Notes: a model not told the origin generated them from the letters alone. A stretch of 64,000 bases of DNA from Roseimicrobium gellanilyticum (GCF_003315205.1 NZ_QNRR01000005.1:62001-126000); one strand, 5' to 3'; positions 33,836-42,878 are shown, numbered from the stretch's first letter. Numbers and translations: made by a program.

Positions 33836-34614
33836 AGGGCGACAGGGACGGTTGAGAATGTCTTGGAGGCGCGTGATTCCACCTCGGTGATGGCGCCGTC
33901 GTTCATGTGGGCGATGCGGTCGGCGTAGTGGAAGACGCGATTGTCATGGGTGACGACAATGACCGCGCGCTCGGGATGCACGGCAGAGTTCGCGAGGAGA
34001 TCCATCACGGCTTCACCCGTGTGGTGGTCGAGAGCGGCGGTGGGTTCATCGCAGATCAAAAGGCGTGGCTCATGCACGAGTGCGCGTGCCAGGGCCACAC
34101 GCTGCTGCTGGCCACCGGAGAGCGTGCGCGGATACGCGTTGGCGCGATGACCCAGGCCCAGTTGATCCAGCAGTTCGGTCGCACGGCGCACGGCCTTGGA
34201 GCGGTTCACACCCGCGGCCAGCAGAGGGACGGCGGCATTCTCCGCGGCGGTGAGGGCGGGGAGGAGATTGTACTGCTGGAAGACGAAGCCAAGGTTCTGC
34301 CGGCGGAACACGATCTGATCGCGCGGACTGAGGGCGGACCAGCGTTCTCCAAACAAGGTGACTTCGCCGTCGCTGAAATCCAGCAGGCCCGCGATCACGG
34401 AGATGAGCGTGGTCTTTCCACAGCCGCTTGGTCCTACGAGAAAAGTCATTTCACCAGGGGCGGCAGTGAAGTCGACGCCACGCAGGACATCGACCTTCGC
34501 CTCGCCCGTGCCGAAGGACTTGCGGATTCCTTCGCAACGGACGGCAGGTTCGGTTTCCACCAATGAGTGCATAAAGGTTTGTGAAGGCATGTGCATGGTC
34601 ATGGTCGCATTCAT
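33832..34614 (-). CDS. ABC exporter ATP-binding protein (DevA/LolD/MacB type)
   Basis: A 260-residue ATPase with Walker A VGPSGCGKTTL, signature LSGGQQQRVALARAL, Walker B LLICDEPTAALD and the H-loop VVTHDNRV. It drives the FtsX-type permease encoded immediately upstream: the permease stop and this start are adjacent with no gap. The N-terminal 18 residues (MNATMTMHMPSQ...) precede the domain, so a shorter start is possible. Second-last gene of the overlapping exporter operon. Confidence 0.93.
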   Translation of the reverse strand: MNATMTMHMPSQTFMHSLVETEPAVRCEGIRKSFGTGEAKVDVLRGVDFTAAPGEMTFLVGPSGCGKTTLISVIAGLLDFSDGEVTLFGERWSALSPRDQIVFRRQNLGFVFQQYNLLPALTAAENAAVPLLAAGVNRSKAVRRATELLDQLGLGHRANAYPRTLSGGQQQRVALARALVHEPRLLICDEPTAALDHHTGEAVMDLLANSAVHPERAVIVVTHDNRVFHYADRIAHMNDGAITEVESRASKTFSTVPVAL

Positions 34615-35754
34615 TCATCCCCGGAAGACGGTGGCGGGCTCCAGCACGAGCACGCGGCGGAGGCTGGCAATGCTGGCCAGCAGCACCACGGTGAGCATCA
34701 GCACGCCCACGCCCGCAGCGCTCTGCCACAGCAGCACGAAGTGACGGGTGGCGACCTTGTGGCTGGTGATTTCGAAGAACGTGGCACCAAGCGCGGTGCC
34801 AATCGCAAAGCCGACGAACCACACGATGAAGGCCTGCAGCAGGATCATGCCGAGCAGCCGTGCATTCGTTACCCCGATGGCCTTGAGCGCACCGAACTGC
34901 TTGAGGTTTTCAACCGTGAAAAGGTAGAAGGTCTGCCCTGCCACCACGAGTCCCACCAGGATGCCCACACCGATGGTGATGCCGAAATTCACCGGGATGC
35001 CGGTGTTCTTCATGTAGTAGCCCACACAGTCCCACATGAACTGCAGCGTGGTCCGCGCCTTCAGTCCCGTGGCGGTGCTGATGCGAGTGGCGAGCTCTTC
35101 GGGGGTCACGCCTGGCTTGGCGCCCACGAGCACATAGGAGAGTTGCTGGCGCTGGCGTCCCTGGAAGTTCAACGCCTCGCTGTAGCGCGCGTGGATGATG
35201 GGGAAGGAGACAAAGGCAGGTAGTGCATCCGAGATGCCCACGATCTCCACGCGATTGTCATTGAGCTCCAGTGTCTGTCCCAGCTCCAGCGGACGACCGG
35301 GGAAGAGCATGAGGTACCCGGCTTTGTCGATGATGATGGAGTTCGGATTGCGAAGGTCCTCCCACTTGCCCAGCAACATGTTGCGCGGTGCACCGAGGAG
35401 CGTCGCTTCGTCGATGCCCAGCACGGTGCAGGCGGCGAAGGTGCCATCCACCGTGCGTGCCACCGGCGTCCCTTTGAAGAGGCGCACCGCATAGTCCACG
35501 CCTTCCACACCGCGCACGCGGGCGAGGTCGGTGTCCTTCAGGGGTTTGGTTTCGTCAAAGTAACGGGTGCGGGGATCCATGACCCACACGTCCGCATCCG
35601 CCACATCCAGTATCTGGTGGCCCGTCCGCTTCATCAGCCCTGCGAAGATCGACGTCTGGTTCTGCAGCAGGAAGGTGGAGAAGGCGATCGCGAAGATGAG
35701 CCCGATGTACTTGGCCCGATCTCCCACCAGCATGCGAAAGGCGACGAAGTTCAT
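34615..35754 (-). CDS. ABC exporter permease, FtsX/DevC type
   Basis: A 379-residue permease: one N-terminal helix (YIGLIFAIAFSTFLLQNQTS), a periplasmic MacB-like domain of about 210 residues, then three C-terminal helices (ITIGVGILVGLVVAGQTFYL; LLGMILLQAFIVWFVGFAIG; AAGVGVLMLTVVLLASIASL). FtsX-type permeases work in lipid, lipoprotein or small-molecule export. The TKPLKD-like loop and ENLKQFGALKAIGVTNARLL are typical of the DevC branch. It follows the TetR gene after a 63-bp gap that contains a TGACT-N3-AGTCA palindrome. Confidence 0.92.
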   Translation of the reverse strand: MNFVAFRMLVGDRAKYIGLIFAIAFSTFLLQNQTSIFAGLMKRTGHQILDVADADVWVMDPRTRYFDETKPLKDTDLARVRGVEGVDYAVRLFKGTPVARTVDGTFAACTVLGIDEATLLGAPRNMLLGKWEDLRNPNSIIIDKAGYLMLFPGRPLELGQTLELNDNRVEIVGISDALPAFVSFPIIHARYSEALNFQGRQRQQLSYVLVGAKPGVTPEELATRISTATGLKARTTLQFMWDCVGYYMKNTGIPVNFGITIGVGILVGLVVAGQTFYLFTVENLKQFGALKAIGVTNARLLGMILLQAFIVWFVGFAIGTALGATFFEITSHKVATRHFVLLWQSAAGVGVLMLTVVLLASIASLRRVLVLEPATVFRG

Positions 35755-35783
35755 GTCTAAATCGATGAATGAGATTCAATAAA

Positions 35784-35796
35784 TGACTGGAAGTCA
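35784..35796. promoter_or_regulatory. Candidate TetR operator 1 (exporter promoter)
   Basis: TGACT-gga-AGTCA, a 5+3+5 palindrome, lies 30 bp before the permease start. The same arms with a different spacer occur at 36566-36578 near the TetR start, which makes both sites good operator candidates for the adjacent TetR protein. Confidence 0.6.
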
Positions 35797-35817
35797 GTTT
35801 TGGGCCAAAAAAAGGGA

Positions 35818-36597
35818 CTACTTGGCTTTGAACCAGTTCGACTCGGGAAAGATCTCGTCATGGATGCGCTTGTCAGAGGAGGCGTAGTCGAAGTCGCGGA
35901 AGAGCGGTTTCCAACCCATGCCATCCAGTACGAGGTCCTGGTTCACCCGGACAATCGTCGCGGCGTCCTCGATCCCGGCCAGCACCCGCAGGTCATGTAC
36001 CTGGGTCATGATGTGACTGCCCATGGTCATGGCAATCAGGGAGAAGGCCTGTAACTCCGTGGTCATGTGGGGTGAGGGAGGCAGGTCACCGCTGGTCTGG
36101 CCATCGATGATGGCCTTGTGCACCGTGCGAAAGCACCGCCCCCCCTCGACGGCGTGCTTTTGCCGCTGGGCCTCCGAGGCCTTTTCCCAGAAGGAATCAC
36201 TCTTCAGCATGAGCTCCGCGCTGAAGTAGTTCGGATACGTGAGCATGAACTCCACACAGGCATAGCCGATGGCGCGGATGCGTTCCCGACTGCCACCTGT
36301 GAACTTCAGCGCACGCTCAAAGAGGTCCGCCCGATGCCGTAGCGCTCTGGTGGCCACGGCCAAGGCCAGGTCCTCCTTGGACTGGAAGTGGAGGTAGATG
36401 GTCCCCTTGGAGTACTCCACCGCTTGGGCCAGCTCGTCCAGGTTCACGTCCTGATACCCGTCACGCCGGAACAAACGCTGGGCGTGGTCGAGGATGAGTT
36501 CCTCCCTTGCCTGGCGCTCGCGTTCTTTGCGGGTAGCGGTCACAGTACCCACATTGGCAGGTTTTTGACTCTCAGTCAAATTCTTCTTTCGAGTCAC
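35818..36597 (-). CDS. TetR/AcrR family transcriptional regulator
   Basis: A 259-residue regulator. A TetR_N helix-turn-helix lies at about 30-78 (ILDHAQRLFRRDGYQDVNL, AVEYSKGTIYLHFQSKEDLA), and the rest is the ligand-binding and dimerisation domain. The open frame starts with GTG at 36597, overlapping the upstream gene's stop (GTGA). However, a TGACT-N3-AGTCA palindrome falls on codons 7-11 of this reading, so a later GTG (codon 16 or 19) is equally possible. It lies inside the membrane-protein/exporter operon and probably represses it until an exported compound binds. Confidence 0.88.
   Translation of the reverse strand: MTRKKNLTESQKPANVGTVTATRKERERQAREELILDHAQRLFRRDGYQDVNLDELAQAVEYSKGTIYLHFQSKEDLALAVATRALRHRADLFERALKFTGGSRERIRAIGYACVEFMLTYPNYFSAELMLKSDSFWEKASEAQRQKHAVEGGRCFRTVHKAIIDGQTSGDLPPSPHMTTELQAFSLIAMTMGSHIMTQVHDLRVLAGIEDAATIVRVNQDLVLDGMGWKPLFRDFDYASSDKRIHDEIFPESNWFKAK
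36566..36578. promoter_or_regulatory. Candidate TetR operator 2 (TetR start region)
   Basis: TGACT-ctc-AGTCA, extending to TTTGACT-ctc-AGTCAAA (36564-36580, perfect 7-bp arms). It shares its arms with the site at 35784-35796. It lies at the very start of the tetR reading frame, close to the end of the upstream membrane-protein gene. Confidence 0.6.
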
Positions 36598-37514
36598 AAA
36601 GTCGGCTCCTTCCTGAGGGAGAGTGCCCCGGACTTCCTACCCTTCGCCAACCACCACATCCAGAAGGGGATATTCACCAGAAAGATGAAGCACATCATCT
36701 GGTTCACCCGGAAGTCGAGCTGCATGATCAACTCCACTCCGAAGTGGAAGGCAATGATGCTCAGTCCGATGAAAAGCGCCCATGCACGGTTCCAGAGGGC
36801 AAGGAAGGCAAACAGCTCCAGCATGAACCCGGCGCCAAACGCGAGGCGGGTGACGACGTGGTGCTCTGCCAGCCACTGGGCGATGGCTGATACCTGTGGC
36901 ACTGCGAGACCCTCTGGGTTGTCATAGAAGGTCTGCCGGTGGGTCTTGACGATCGACTTCGCGAGGTAGTGGCTACGGAAAAGCCAGAGCCCATCGGACT
37001 TGCTCAGTTTCGTGATGGCGGAGGTCACGTACACCGCGGCGATGGCGCACTGTGCGAAGTAGAGCTGATACCCATGGCGCACTGCATCCGCCACGGCGCC
37101 CCCCTTCTCCAACAGCGGCCGGATCCTCCACCACAGCTCGGCGACGCATTGGGCGATCAACACAAGGCCGATGATGTTGTACCCGTGGTAGGTGAAGCCC
37201 TGGGAATTCTGGAGCGTGTTGTAGCCCAGGTGAGCCAGTGTCAGCACCACGAGGCCAAGGGGATTCAGCCACTCAAGTACGTATAAGATGGCCGCGCCGA
37301 TGATGAGCGGGCGGAACCACAGCATGGCATCCTCACCACCCAGGAACTCCAGCGGTATGATGCGGGCCAACCCGTTGGGTACCTCCATCTTCTCAAAGGG
37401 AAGCACCTTCCACATGCACCACACGGCGGTGATGGCAAAGAGGAGGCGCATGAGCCGCGCCTCCCAAGGTCCCACGTTCACGGGGCGGAATGCCTGGGGA
37501 GAAAGCTTGATCAT
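36594..37514 (-). CDS. HTTM-like polytopic membrane protein
   Basis: A 306-residue membrane protein with about seven hydrophobic helices. The layout, with a His/Asn-rich loop (GYNTLQNSQGFTYHGYNIIG) and a mid-protein segment SAITKLSKSDGLWLFRSHYL, resembles HTTM proteins related to vitamin K-dependent gamma-carboxylase. That assignment is moderate. It overlaps both neighbours by 4 bp: its start overlaps the stop of the small protein gene upstream and its stop overlaps the TetR start. It therefore belongs to the regulated exporter operon. Function is not known. Confidence 0.65.
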   Translation of the reverse strand: MIKLSPQAFRPVNVGPWEARLMRLLFAITAVWCMWKVLPFEKMEVPNGLARIIPLEFLGGEDAMLWFRPLIIGAAILYVLEWLNPLGLVVLTLAHLGYNTLQNSQGFTYHGYNIIGLVLIAQCVAELWWRIRPLLEKGGAVADAVRHGYQLYFAQCAIAAVYVTSAITKLSKSDGLWLFRSHYLAKSIVKTHRQTFYDNPEGLAVPQVSAIAQWLAEHHVVTRLAFGAGFMLELFAFLALWNRAWALFIGLSIIAFHFGVELIMQLDFRVNQMMCFIFLVNIPFWMWWLAKGRKSGALSLRKEPTL

Positions 37515-37975
37515 CCTTCGCCAAGCACCTGGGGTTCCTCGCGGAAGGCCGCGCCGTCCTTGTAGTCCTGATAGATCAACACATTCGTGATGCGCACCTT
37601 GTCCGGCAGCGGACGCTTGCGCTTGTCTGCGAGCTCACGCAACTGCCGCATAGTTTCCGCGAACACCTTCGCGCGGATCTCTGGCGTCGCTTCCGTGGGT
37701 TCGATGTCCAGCTTGCTGCAGGTGCGGTTGAGACGCTCGGTGTAGATCTTCTTCACCTTCGCGGAACTCAGTCCGGTCATGTGCTTCACATTGATCGGAT
37801 TGCCAGCGCCATCCGCCACGATCAGGTAGTCGGAAGGGTGCGGGCTGGGATCCGCATACATCGGGAAGCTGTTGAAGGGGTACGCATTCTTCACCACCCG
37901 GCACAGCAAAACGAGCACCACCATCATCATGACGGGATGAATCAGCATGCGTGCGATGCGGGACCACATGCTCAT
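37511..37975 (-). CDS. Single-helix membrane protein, HTTM-associated
   Basis: A 154-residue protein with one N-terminal helix (PVMMMVVLVLLCRVV), then AYPFNSFPMYADPSPHPSDY, a motif often seen in small proteins encoded beside HTTM membrane proteins. The rest is soluble and probably outside the cytoplasm. Its stop overlaps the start of the HTTM-like gene (ATGA). It is the first gene of the five-gene overlapping operon ending in the exporter. No enzymatic motif is visible. Confidence 0.7.
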   Translation of the reverse strand: MSMWSRIARMLIHPVMMMVVLVLLCRVVKNAYPFNSFPMYADPSPHPSDYLIVADGAGNPINVKHMTGLSSAKVKKIYTERLNRTCSKLDIEPTEATPEIRAKVFAETMRQLRELADKRKRPLPDKVRITNVLIYQDYKDGAAFREEPQVLGEG

Positions 37976-38020
37976 GCGGTAGTGGAGCCCGTGCAGCGGT
38001 GCAACCTCAGACTCTCTTCA

Positions 38021-38048
38021 GAAAGTAGTCCGCCGAGCCTCGGCGGTC
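38021..38048 (+). repeat. Solitary arm of REPIN-like family 2
   Basis: GAAAGTAGTCCGCCGAGCCT followed by CGGCGGTC: identical to the left arm of the element at 32671 except for one missing T in the hairpin loop. No matching inverted arm is seen nearby. It lies 46 bp upstream of the minus-strand operon start at 37975. Confidence 0.75.
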
Positions 38049-38110
38049 AGGTGGGGCCACCATCCTCGCAAAAAGATAAAGCCGTCCCGCACCCCACAGG
38101 AGCGCGGAGG

Positions 38111-38230
38111 TGACTTGCCGTACCGCGACCAGCGGTCGCAGCCACAGTAGTACCAAGACTTACTGCCGTGGCGGATGGTTCAGGCCGTGGCCGTGGCTGC
38201 GACCGCTGGTCGCGGTTGGGGTGGCGCGCC
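38111..38230 (-). repeat. REPIN/MITE-like palindromic element, family 1, copy 2
   Basis: Near-identical to 23358-23478 but in the opposite orientation. The arms are at 38122-38147 and 38191-38216, with one or two mismatches between them. It sits in a 616-bp gene-free gap (37976-38591) that also holds the solitary family-2 arm (38021) and a plus-strand terminator (38304). Confidence 0.85.
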
Positions 38231-38303
38231 CCAATACGAAAATGGCTACACTGTAACTTAAACCGCTCTAAGTCCCTCAGATTCGCTGTTCACCCCCCTT
38301 CAG

Positions 38304-38333
38304 CCAGTGTCCCGAGCCGGACACTGGTTTTTT
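38304..38333 (+). terminator. Orphan intrinsic terminator upstream of the Verru_Chthon cassette
   Basis: CCAGTGTCC-cgagcc-GGACACTGG is a perfect 9-bp stem followed by TTTTTT. There is no plus-strand gene upstream of it in the window before the divergent operon. It therefore either ends an unannotated transcript from 37976-38303 or acts as a leader attenuator for the cassette 259 bp downstream. Confidence 0.85.
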
Positions 38334-38591
38334 GTGCCCGGCGCAGTTCGTTCATTTTGTGGGCGGCGCGCAAATTGGAGGCAAAAAAGCCGACCTTCTG
38401 CTTGATCTTAATCTACATTGAATTAGTGTGATAAACGCGAGTGACCAGCGTTGCTCGATGATTACAGCCCATCCGCATCACGGACGGCGTCGTCAGACAT
38501 CAGCCAGGCACTGATCCCGAGAAGGGAAGGAGCAGGCACCCCCCCACGCACAGGCCTTCGTGCCTTTGTCGTCTGCCCCCTTCGTTCTCTC

Positions 38592-41500
38592 GTGAAAATC
38601 AGACCTCTCATCTCAGCCAGCCGCCGGGGCGTTGCCCTCGTGATGGTGGTGGCCATGCTGGGCCTCATCACCGTGCTGGTGCTCGCGCTGTATTCGCTTG
38701 CGGAGTCCGAACTGAAAGGCGCCCGCCACTATTCCAGCGGCCAGCAGTCCCGGCAGATCTCTGATGTGGCCGTGGACATCGTCATTTCCCAGCTTCGCAA
38801 GAGCACCACGCAAAGCGACACGGCCAACGGCCGAGAAATCTGGACCTCCCAGCCCGGTCTGGTGCGGCGCTATGCCACCACTGGAAAGTTGCAGGCCGCC
38901 TACAAGCTCTACTCGAGCTCGCAGATGGCCCTGGCAGATGAACCCAAGCTGGAGGACAAGCTGCTCAAAGATGTCCCTCCGTCCGACTGGACCGCAACGC
39001 CAGAGCGCTATGTGGATCTCAACCAGCCGGTGGTGCGGACGAATCACCTGGGCCAGCCGCGCCTCCTGTTTCCAGTGATCGATCCGCGCGCGATGTCCGG
39101 TGCGGACGACGCGGTGCACGGTTTCAAATACACCGACACCTTCATCGGTGGCAGCAAGATCCAGGGAGTGGTCACCCAGGCGGGAGACGGACAGCGCCTG
39201 CCCATGCCGGTCGAGTGGATCTATGTGTTGAAGGACGGAAGTCTGGGAACGTTGGATCCAGACAAGCGATTCACCGGTCGCGTTCCTGCCACCAAGGAGA
39301 ATCCCATCGTGGGTCGCGTGGCCTTCTGGACGGATGATGAAAGCAGCAAGGTGAACATCAACACCGCGTCCGAGCCCACCTTCTGGGCGCCTCCCACTTT
39401 CTTCCATGATGAGGATGCATCATGGGCACGCTATCAGCCGGTGAATGGCGAGTTCCAGCGGTACCCCGGCCACCCGGCCACCACCGCGCTGAGCCCAATC
39501 CTTTTCCCGGAAAAGCAAATCGAGTGGGAGGACAAGGAACTCATCTACGGCCTTGTGCCCAAGATCGGACCGGGAGGCACCAAGGGCGGTACCGTCTCCT
39601 ATGACGATCCCAAGATCGAAGCCGTGAACCTCAGCCAGTTCCGCAAGGAGCGCCTGTATGCGAGCCTCGATGAATTCCTCCTGAAGGAAGATCGCACGCA
39701 GAATGACTTCGGTGCTGCAGATGTGGGGCCTGACAAGCTGCAACGCACGGGCTTCTTCCTCACGGCGCGCAGTCGCGCGCCGGAGTCGAATCCATTCGGC
39801 CTTCCGAAGATCGCTACATGGCCGGGGAACTATCGTGGCCCGGAGTATCGCAGCAAGTACGACACGGTGATCGCCTTCTGCGCCACCCTCGCGAAGCTCG
39901 GTGGGAAGAGGCAATACATGTTCCAGCGCGGCTATGCGGACTCTCCGACCATGGATGTGACCCAGGCGGATAACCAGGCGCTGCTGAACTACCTGCTGAA
40001 CCAATGGCAAAAGCCGGTGCCCGGGTTCTCCGACGACGCGAAAAAGAACTTCAACACCAAGTACGGCGAAGACCTGCCTCAGATCCTCGTGGAGATCTTC
40101 GACTACATCCGTTCCGTCAATCTTCATGACGGATACCTGGCCGATCCCAGCGACAAGCCGGCGAATACCACCGCGAACTTCATGCTCGGATATCAGGGTT
40201 CGTACACACGCCCGATCAAGTTCAAGACCTTCACCGATCCGCGGTTCATCCATACAGGCGCGGATGCGGAAACGGGCGAGCCGGTGGAGCACGAGTTCCT
40301 GGCCTTTCCCGGTCACGGCCAGGTCACCCCCTCCGTGTGGACGCGCAATGGAAAGAGCTATGAAGGCATCGCGCGCTTTCCCACCATCACGGAGGCTGGT
40401 CTGCACTTCATCTGCGCTGCGGACAACACCAACGATCCCAACAATCCCTTCGCCAAGGTGTCGGCAGCCATTGGCAAGCCGGGTGGCGGCAGCGCTCCCA
40501 AGCTCCGGCCGAAGGCGAATGATCCCACCGATCGGTGGTATTCCAACTTCCCGCCCAATCCTGTTGGCAAACCCTACGGTCCGGATGTGAATCATCCCGG
40601 ATACCAGAAACCAAACTGGAACTGGCAGTTGGAGCCGAACAAGCCACTGCCTCCGGGCAAGCGCCGTATCCAGGCCCGCTTCCTGTTGGAGTTTTTCATT
40701 CCGGCTGCGGGGTACACCATCATTGAGCCGGAGTTTTCCGTGAAGGTGAAGGGGCTGAAGAACTTCAAGATCGTGCATCCCAATGGCACGCAGACGCAGC
40801 TCTTCCCCAATGAGGATCTCGTCGTGCGCACCGGTCGCCGCGCCACCCATGTGGGAAACCAGGAAACCGGCGGCTATGGACTTGGGCTGAAAGGATTCCT
40901 CCGTGAGCGCGAGGCACCTGCGCGTGCGCCGATGCCCGCGGACAACCAGTGGGGCGCGGTGCCCTGGCAGGTGAAGCCCTCCTCGGACACGCCAGCTCCT
41001 CTCAGCGTGCTGAACTACGATCTCATCAGCAATTTCGTCGACATCGAAGTGGGTGAGGATGGCTCCATCCCGATGCTAATCACCGGAGCCAATGTCGAAC
41101 TTGAGATCTACAGCGGGCACCTGGGCAAGATCGTGGCGCTTCCTGAGATCGCCGCCACACGTGTGCAGACGCTGCAGCTCAATTTCCCCTCGAACACGGT
41201 GAAAGCTCCGACGCTGGTGCGTGTGCCCATCGAGGCCATCACCAATGCGAAGGGCAAGGTCACGGACCCCGAGGTCGAGGCGCCGTATTGGTGGACCTTC
41301 TACGGCAAAGGTTGCATGGGCTTCGATGTCGACAGCCTGAAGAAAGGTACTGCCCAGGTGATCGGCGGGCGCTTCTGGGGATCCAACTCCGAGCCCCAGG
41401 CCAGCAACCAGCTTCGCCGGGGGGCATTCTTTTATGGCTTTGATCCGGACATCGCCGGGGCGCCGCGTCCCTTCCGTCCAAAGCTCACGCCGAACAAGCC

Positions 41501-42836
41501 GGCGGTGGGTGAAGAGGCCGAGGGCAGCGATGTCGTGCAGACCATGCTTATCAAGCACGGCGACTACCGTCTCACCGCGGCCTCGCCCGTGGTGGACGCC
41601 AGCCAGTGGAAGCCTCACCGCAACTGGGGCTCGCGCAGGCTTGCGCATAACTTCAGCAACTTCGTCTCCCAGCAGATGCCGGGTTATGACTATGGTGGAA
41701 ACACGGATTACGAAAACCGCCTCGTGCCAAACAAGGCCGGAGATGCTGGACAGAAATATGCGAACAACCGGATTCCCGATTTCCCTTTCTTTACCGAAGC
41801 GGCGAGCGCGGCGCACAGCACCTGGGATTTCGACAATGGCACTGGCCCCGCGCGTGACGGTCCCTACATCAACAAACCCGATGAAGGCAATCTGAACAGC
41901 AAGAATGGACTCGCCTATTTTGTAGATGCCGGGAAGCAGCAATCCATGGGGGAGAACTTCTTCTCGCCGAACCGGCAGATCCCTTCCCCGGCGGTCCTCG
42001 GATCCCTGCCCACGGGAGTGAAAGCAGGCAAGCCGTGGCGCACCTTGCTCTTCCGTCCGCAGGAGGGACATCCCGGTGGCTCGCAAGCAAATGGCGGGCA
42101 GGATCCTCCGGATCATCTCTTCCTTGAGTTCTTCTGGATGCCGGTGGTCGAGCCCTACGCGATCAGCGAACCCTTCAGCACGGCGGGCAAGATCAATCTC
42201 AACTACCAGATCTTCCCTTTCACAAACATCCGTCGCGCGAGCGGGCTGCACGCTGTGTTGGAAAAGGAACGTCTCACAGCCGTGAACAAGGGGGACATGT
42301 CCGACTACAAGGCATGGCCTGTCGCGGGGAACAACGAAACATTCTGGAAGGAGCAGGATGGGAAGACCTGGCATCGCAAGCTGGACATCGAAGCCACGCT
42401 CAAGCAGTTCGATCAGCGCTTCAATGTCGGCAGGGCCTTCATCACCCCGAGCGAGATCTGCGATATCCACCTCATCCCGGTGGGTGTGGAGAGCGCGGAG
42501 GACATGCCGGACTTCTGGGCGGACCATCGTCTTACGGGTGACAACACCCGCGAGCGCCCCTACGCGAATATCTATCCACGCCTCACCACGCGCTCCAACA
42601 CCTTCAAGGTGCACTACGTCGCACAGTCCATGGTGAAGGCGCGCTCCACCGCCCCTGATGTGGTGGACAACGAAGTGGACAAGATCACCAGCGAGCACCG
42701 CGGTTCCACCGTGATCGAGCGCTACCTCGACCCCGCGCAAAAGAACCTGCCCGACTTCACCTCCGGAGTCACCACAGACACACTCGACCAGTACCACCAG
42801 TTCCGCGTCATCGAGACCAAGAAGTTTGGGTCGTAA
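38592..42836 (+). CDS. Verru_Chthon cassette protein A (giant GspK-like pseudopilin)
   Basis: A 1414-residue protein, first of the four-gene cassette known from Verrucomicrobium and Chthoniobacter. The GTG at 38592 gives a short basic leader and SRRGVALVMVVAMLGLITVL, a prepilin-type signal cut after Gly. Position +5 is Met, not Glu, as in GspK. Further inside, DDESSKVNINTASEPTF resembles the conserved INxNTA segment of GspK. The remainder is a very long extracytoplasmic region of unknown fold, rich in Pro, Asn, Lys and Trp. The open frame extends back to a TTG at 38451, but that leader is implausible. Probably a tip subunit of a pseudopilus-like apparatus (inference). Confidence 0.88.
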   Translation: MKIRPLISASRRGVALVMVVAMLGLITVLVLALYSLAESELKGARHYSSGQQSRQISDVAVDIVISQLRKSTTQSDTANGREIWTSQPGLVRRYATTGKLQAAYKLYSSSQMALADEPKLEDKLLKDVPPSDWTATPERYVDLNQPVVRTNHLGQPRLLFPVIDPRAMSGADDAVHGFKYTDTFIGGSKIQGVVTQAGDGQRLPMPVEWIYVLKDGSLGTLDPDKRFTGRVPATKENPIVGRVAFWTDDESSKVNINTASEPTFWAPPTFFHDEDASWARYQPVNGEFQRYPGHPATTALSPILFPEKQIEWEDKELIYGLVPKIGPGGTKGGTVSYDDPKIEAVNLSQFRKERLYASLDEFLLKEDRTQNDFGAADVGPDKLQRTGFFLTARSRAPESNPFGLPKIATWPGNYRGPEYRSKYDTVIAFCATLAKLGGKRQYMFQRGYADSPTMDVTQADNQALLNYLLNQWQKPVPGFSDDAKKNFNTKYGEDLPQILVEIFDYIRSVNLHDGYLADPSDKPANTTANFMLGYQGSYTRPIKFKTFTDPRFIHTGADAETGEPVEHEFLAFPGHGQVTPSVWTRNGKSYEGIARFPTITEAGLHFICAADNTNDPNNPFAKVSAAIGKPGGGSAPKLRPKANDPTDRWYSNFPPNPVGKPYGPDVNHPGYQKPNWNWQLEPNKPLPPGKRRIQARFLLEFFIPAAGYTIIEPEFSVKVKGLKNFKIVHPNGTQTQLFPNEDLVVRTGRRATHVGNQETGGYGLGLKGFLREREAPARAPMPADNQWGAVPWQVKPSSDTPAPLSVLNYDLISNFVDIEVGEDGSIPMLITGANVELEIYSGHLGKIVALPEIAATRVQTLQLNFPSNTVKAPTLVRVPIEAITNAKGKVTDPEVEAPYWWTFYGKGCMGFDVDSLKKGTAQVIGGRFWGSNSEPQASNQLRRGAFFYGFDPDIAGAPRPFRPKLTPNKPAVGEEAEGSDVVQTMLIKHGDYRLTAASPVVDASQWKPHRNWGSRRLAHNFSNFVSQQMPGYDYGGNTDYENRLVPNKAGDAGQKYANNRIPDFPFFTEAASAAHSTWDFDNGTGPARDGPYINKPDEGNLNSKNGLAYFVDAGKQQSMGENFFSPNRQIPSPAVLGSLPTGVKAGKPWRTLLFRPQEGHPGGSQANGGQDPPDHLFLEFFWMPVVEPYAISEPFSTAGKINLNYQIFPFTNIRRASGLHAVLEKERLTAVNKGDMSDYKAWPVAGNNETFWKEQDGKTWHRKLDIEATLKQFDQRFNVGRAFITPSEICDIHLIPVGVESAEDMPDFWADHRLTGDNTRERPYANIYPRLTTRSNTFKVHYVAQSMVKARSTAPDVVDNEVDKITSEHRGSTVIERYLDPAQKNLPDFTSGVTTDTLDQYHQFRVIETKKFGS

Positions 42837-42878
42837 CGAAATCGAAAAACAAAAGCCTTCATCCCCCAACGACAAGAC

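Noticed and set aside
23358-38230. CRISPR-like repeats
   Set aside because: The repeats are palindromic doublets, dispersed and in both orientations, with no regular spacers and no cas genes.
39420-40850. A 476-codon minus-strand open frame
   Set aside because: Shadow of Verru_Chthon protein A.
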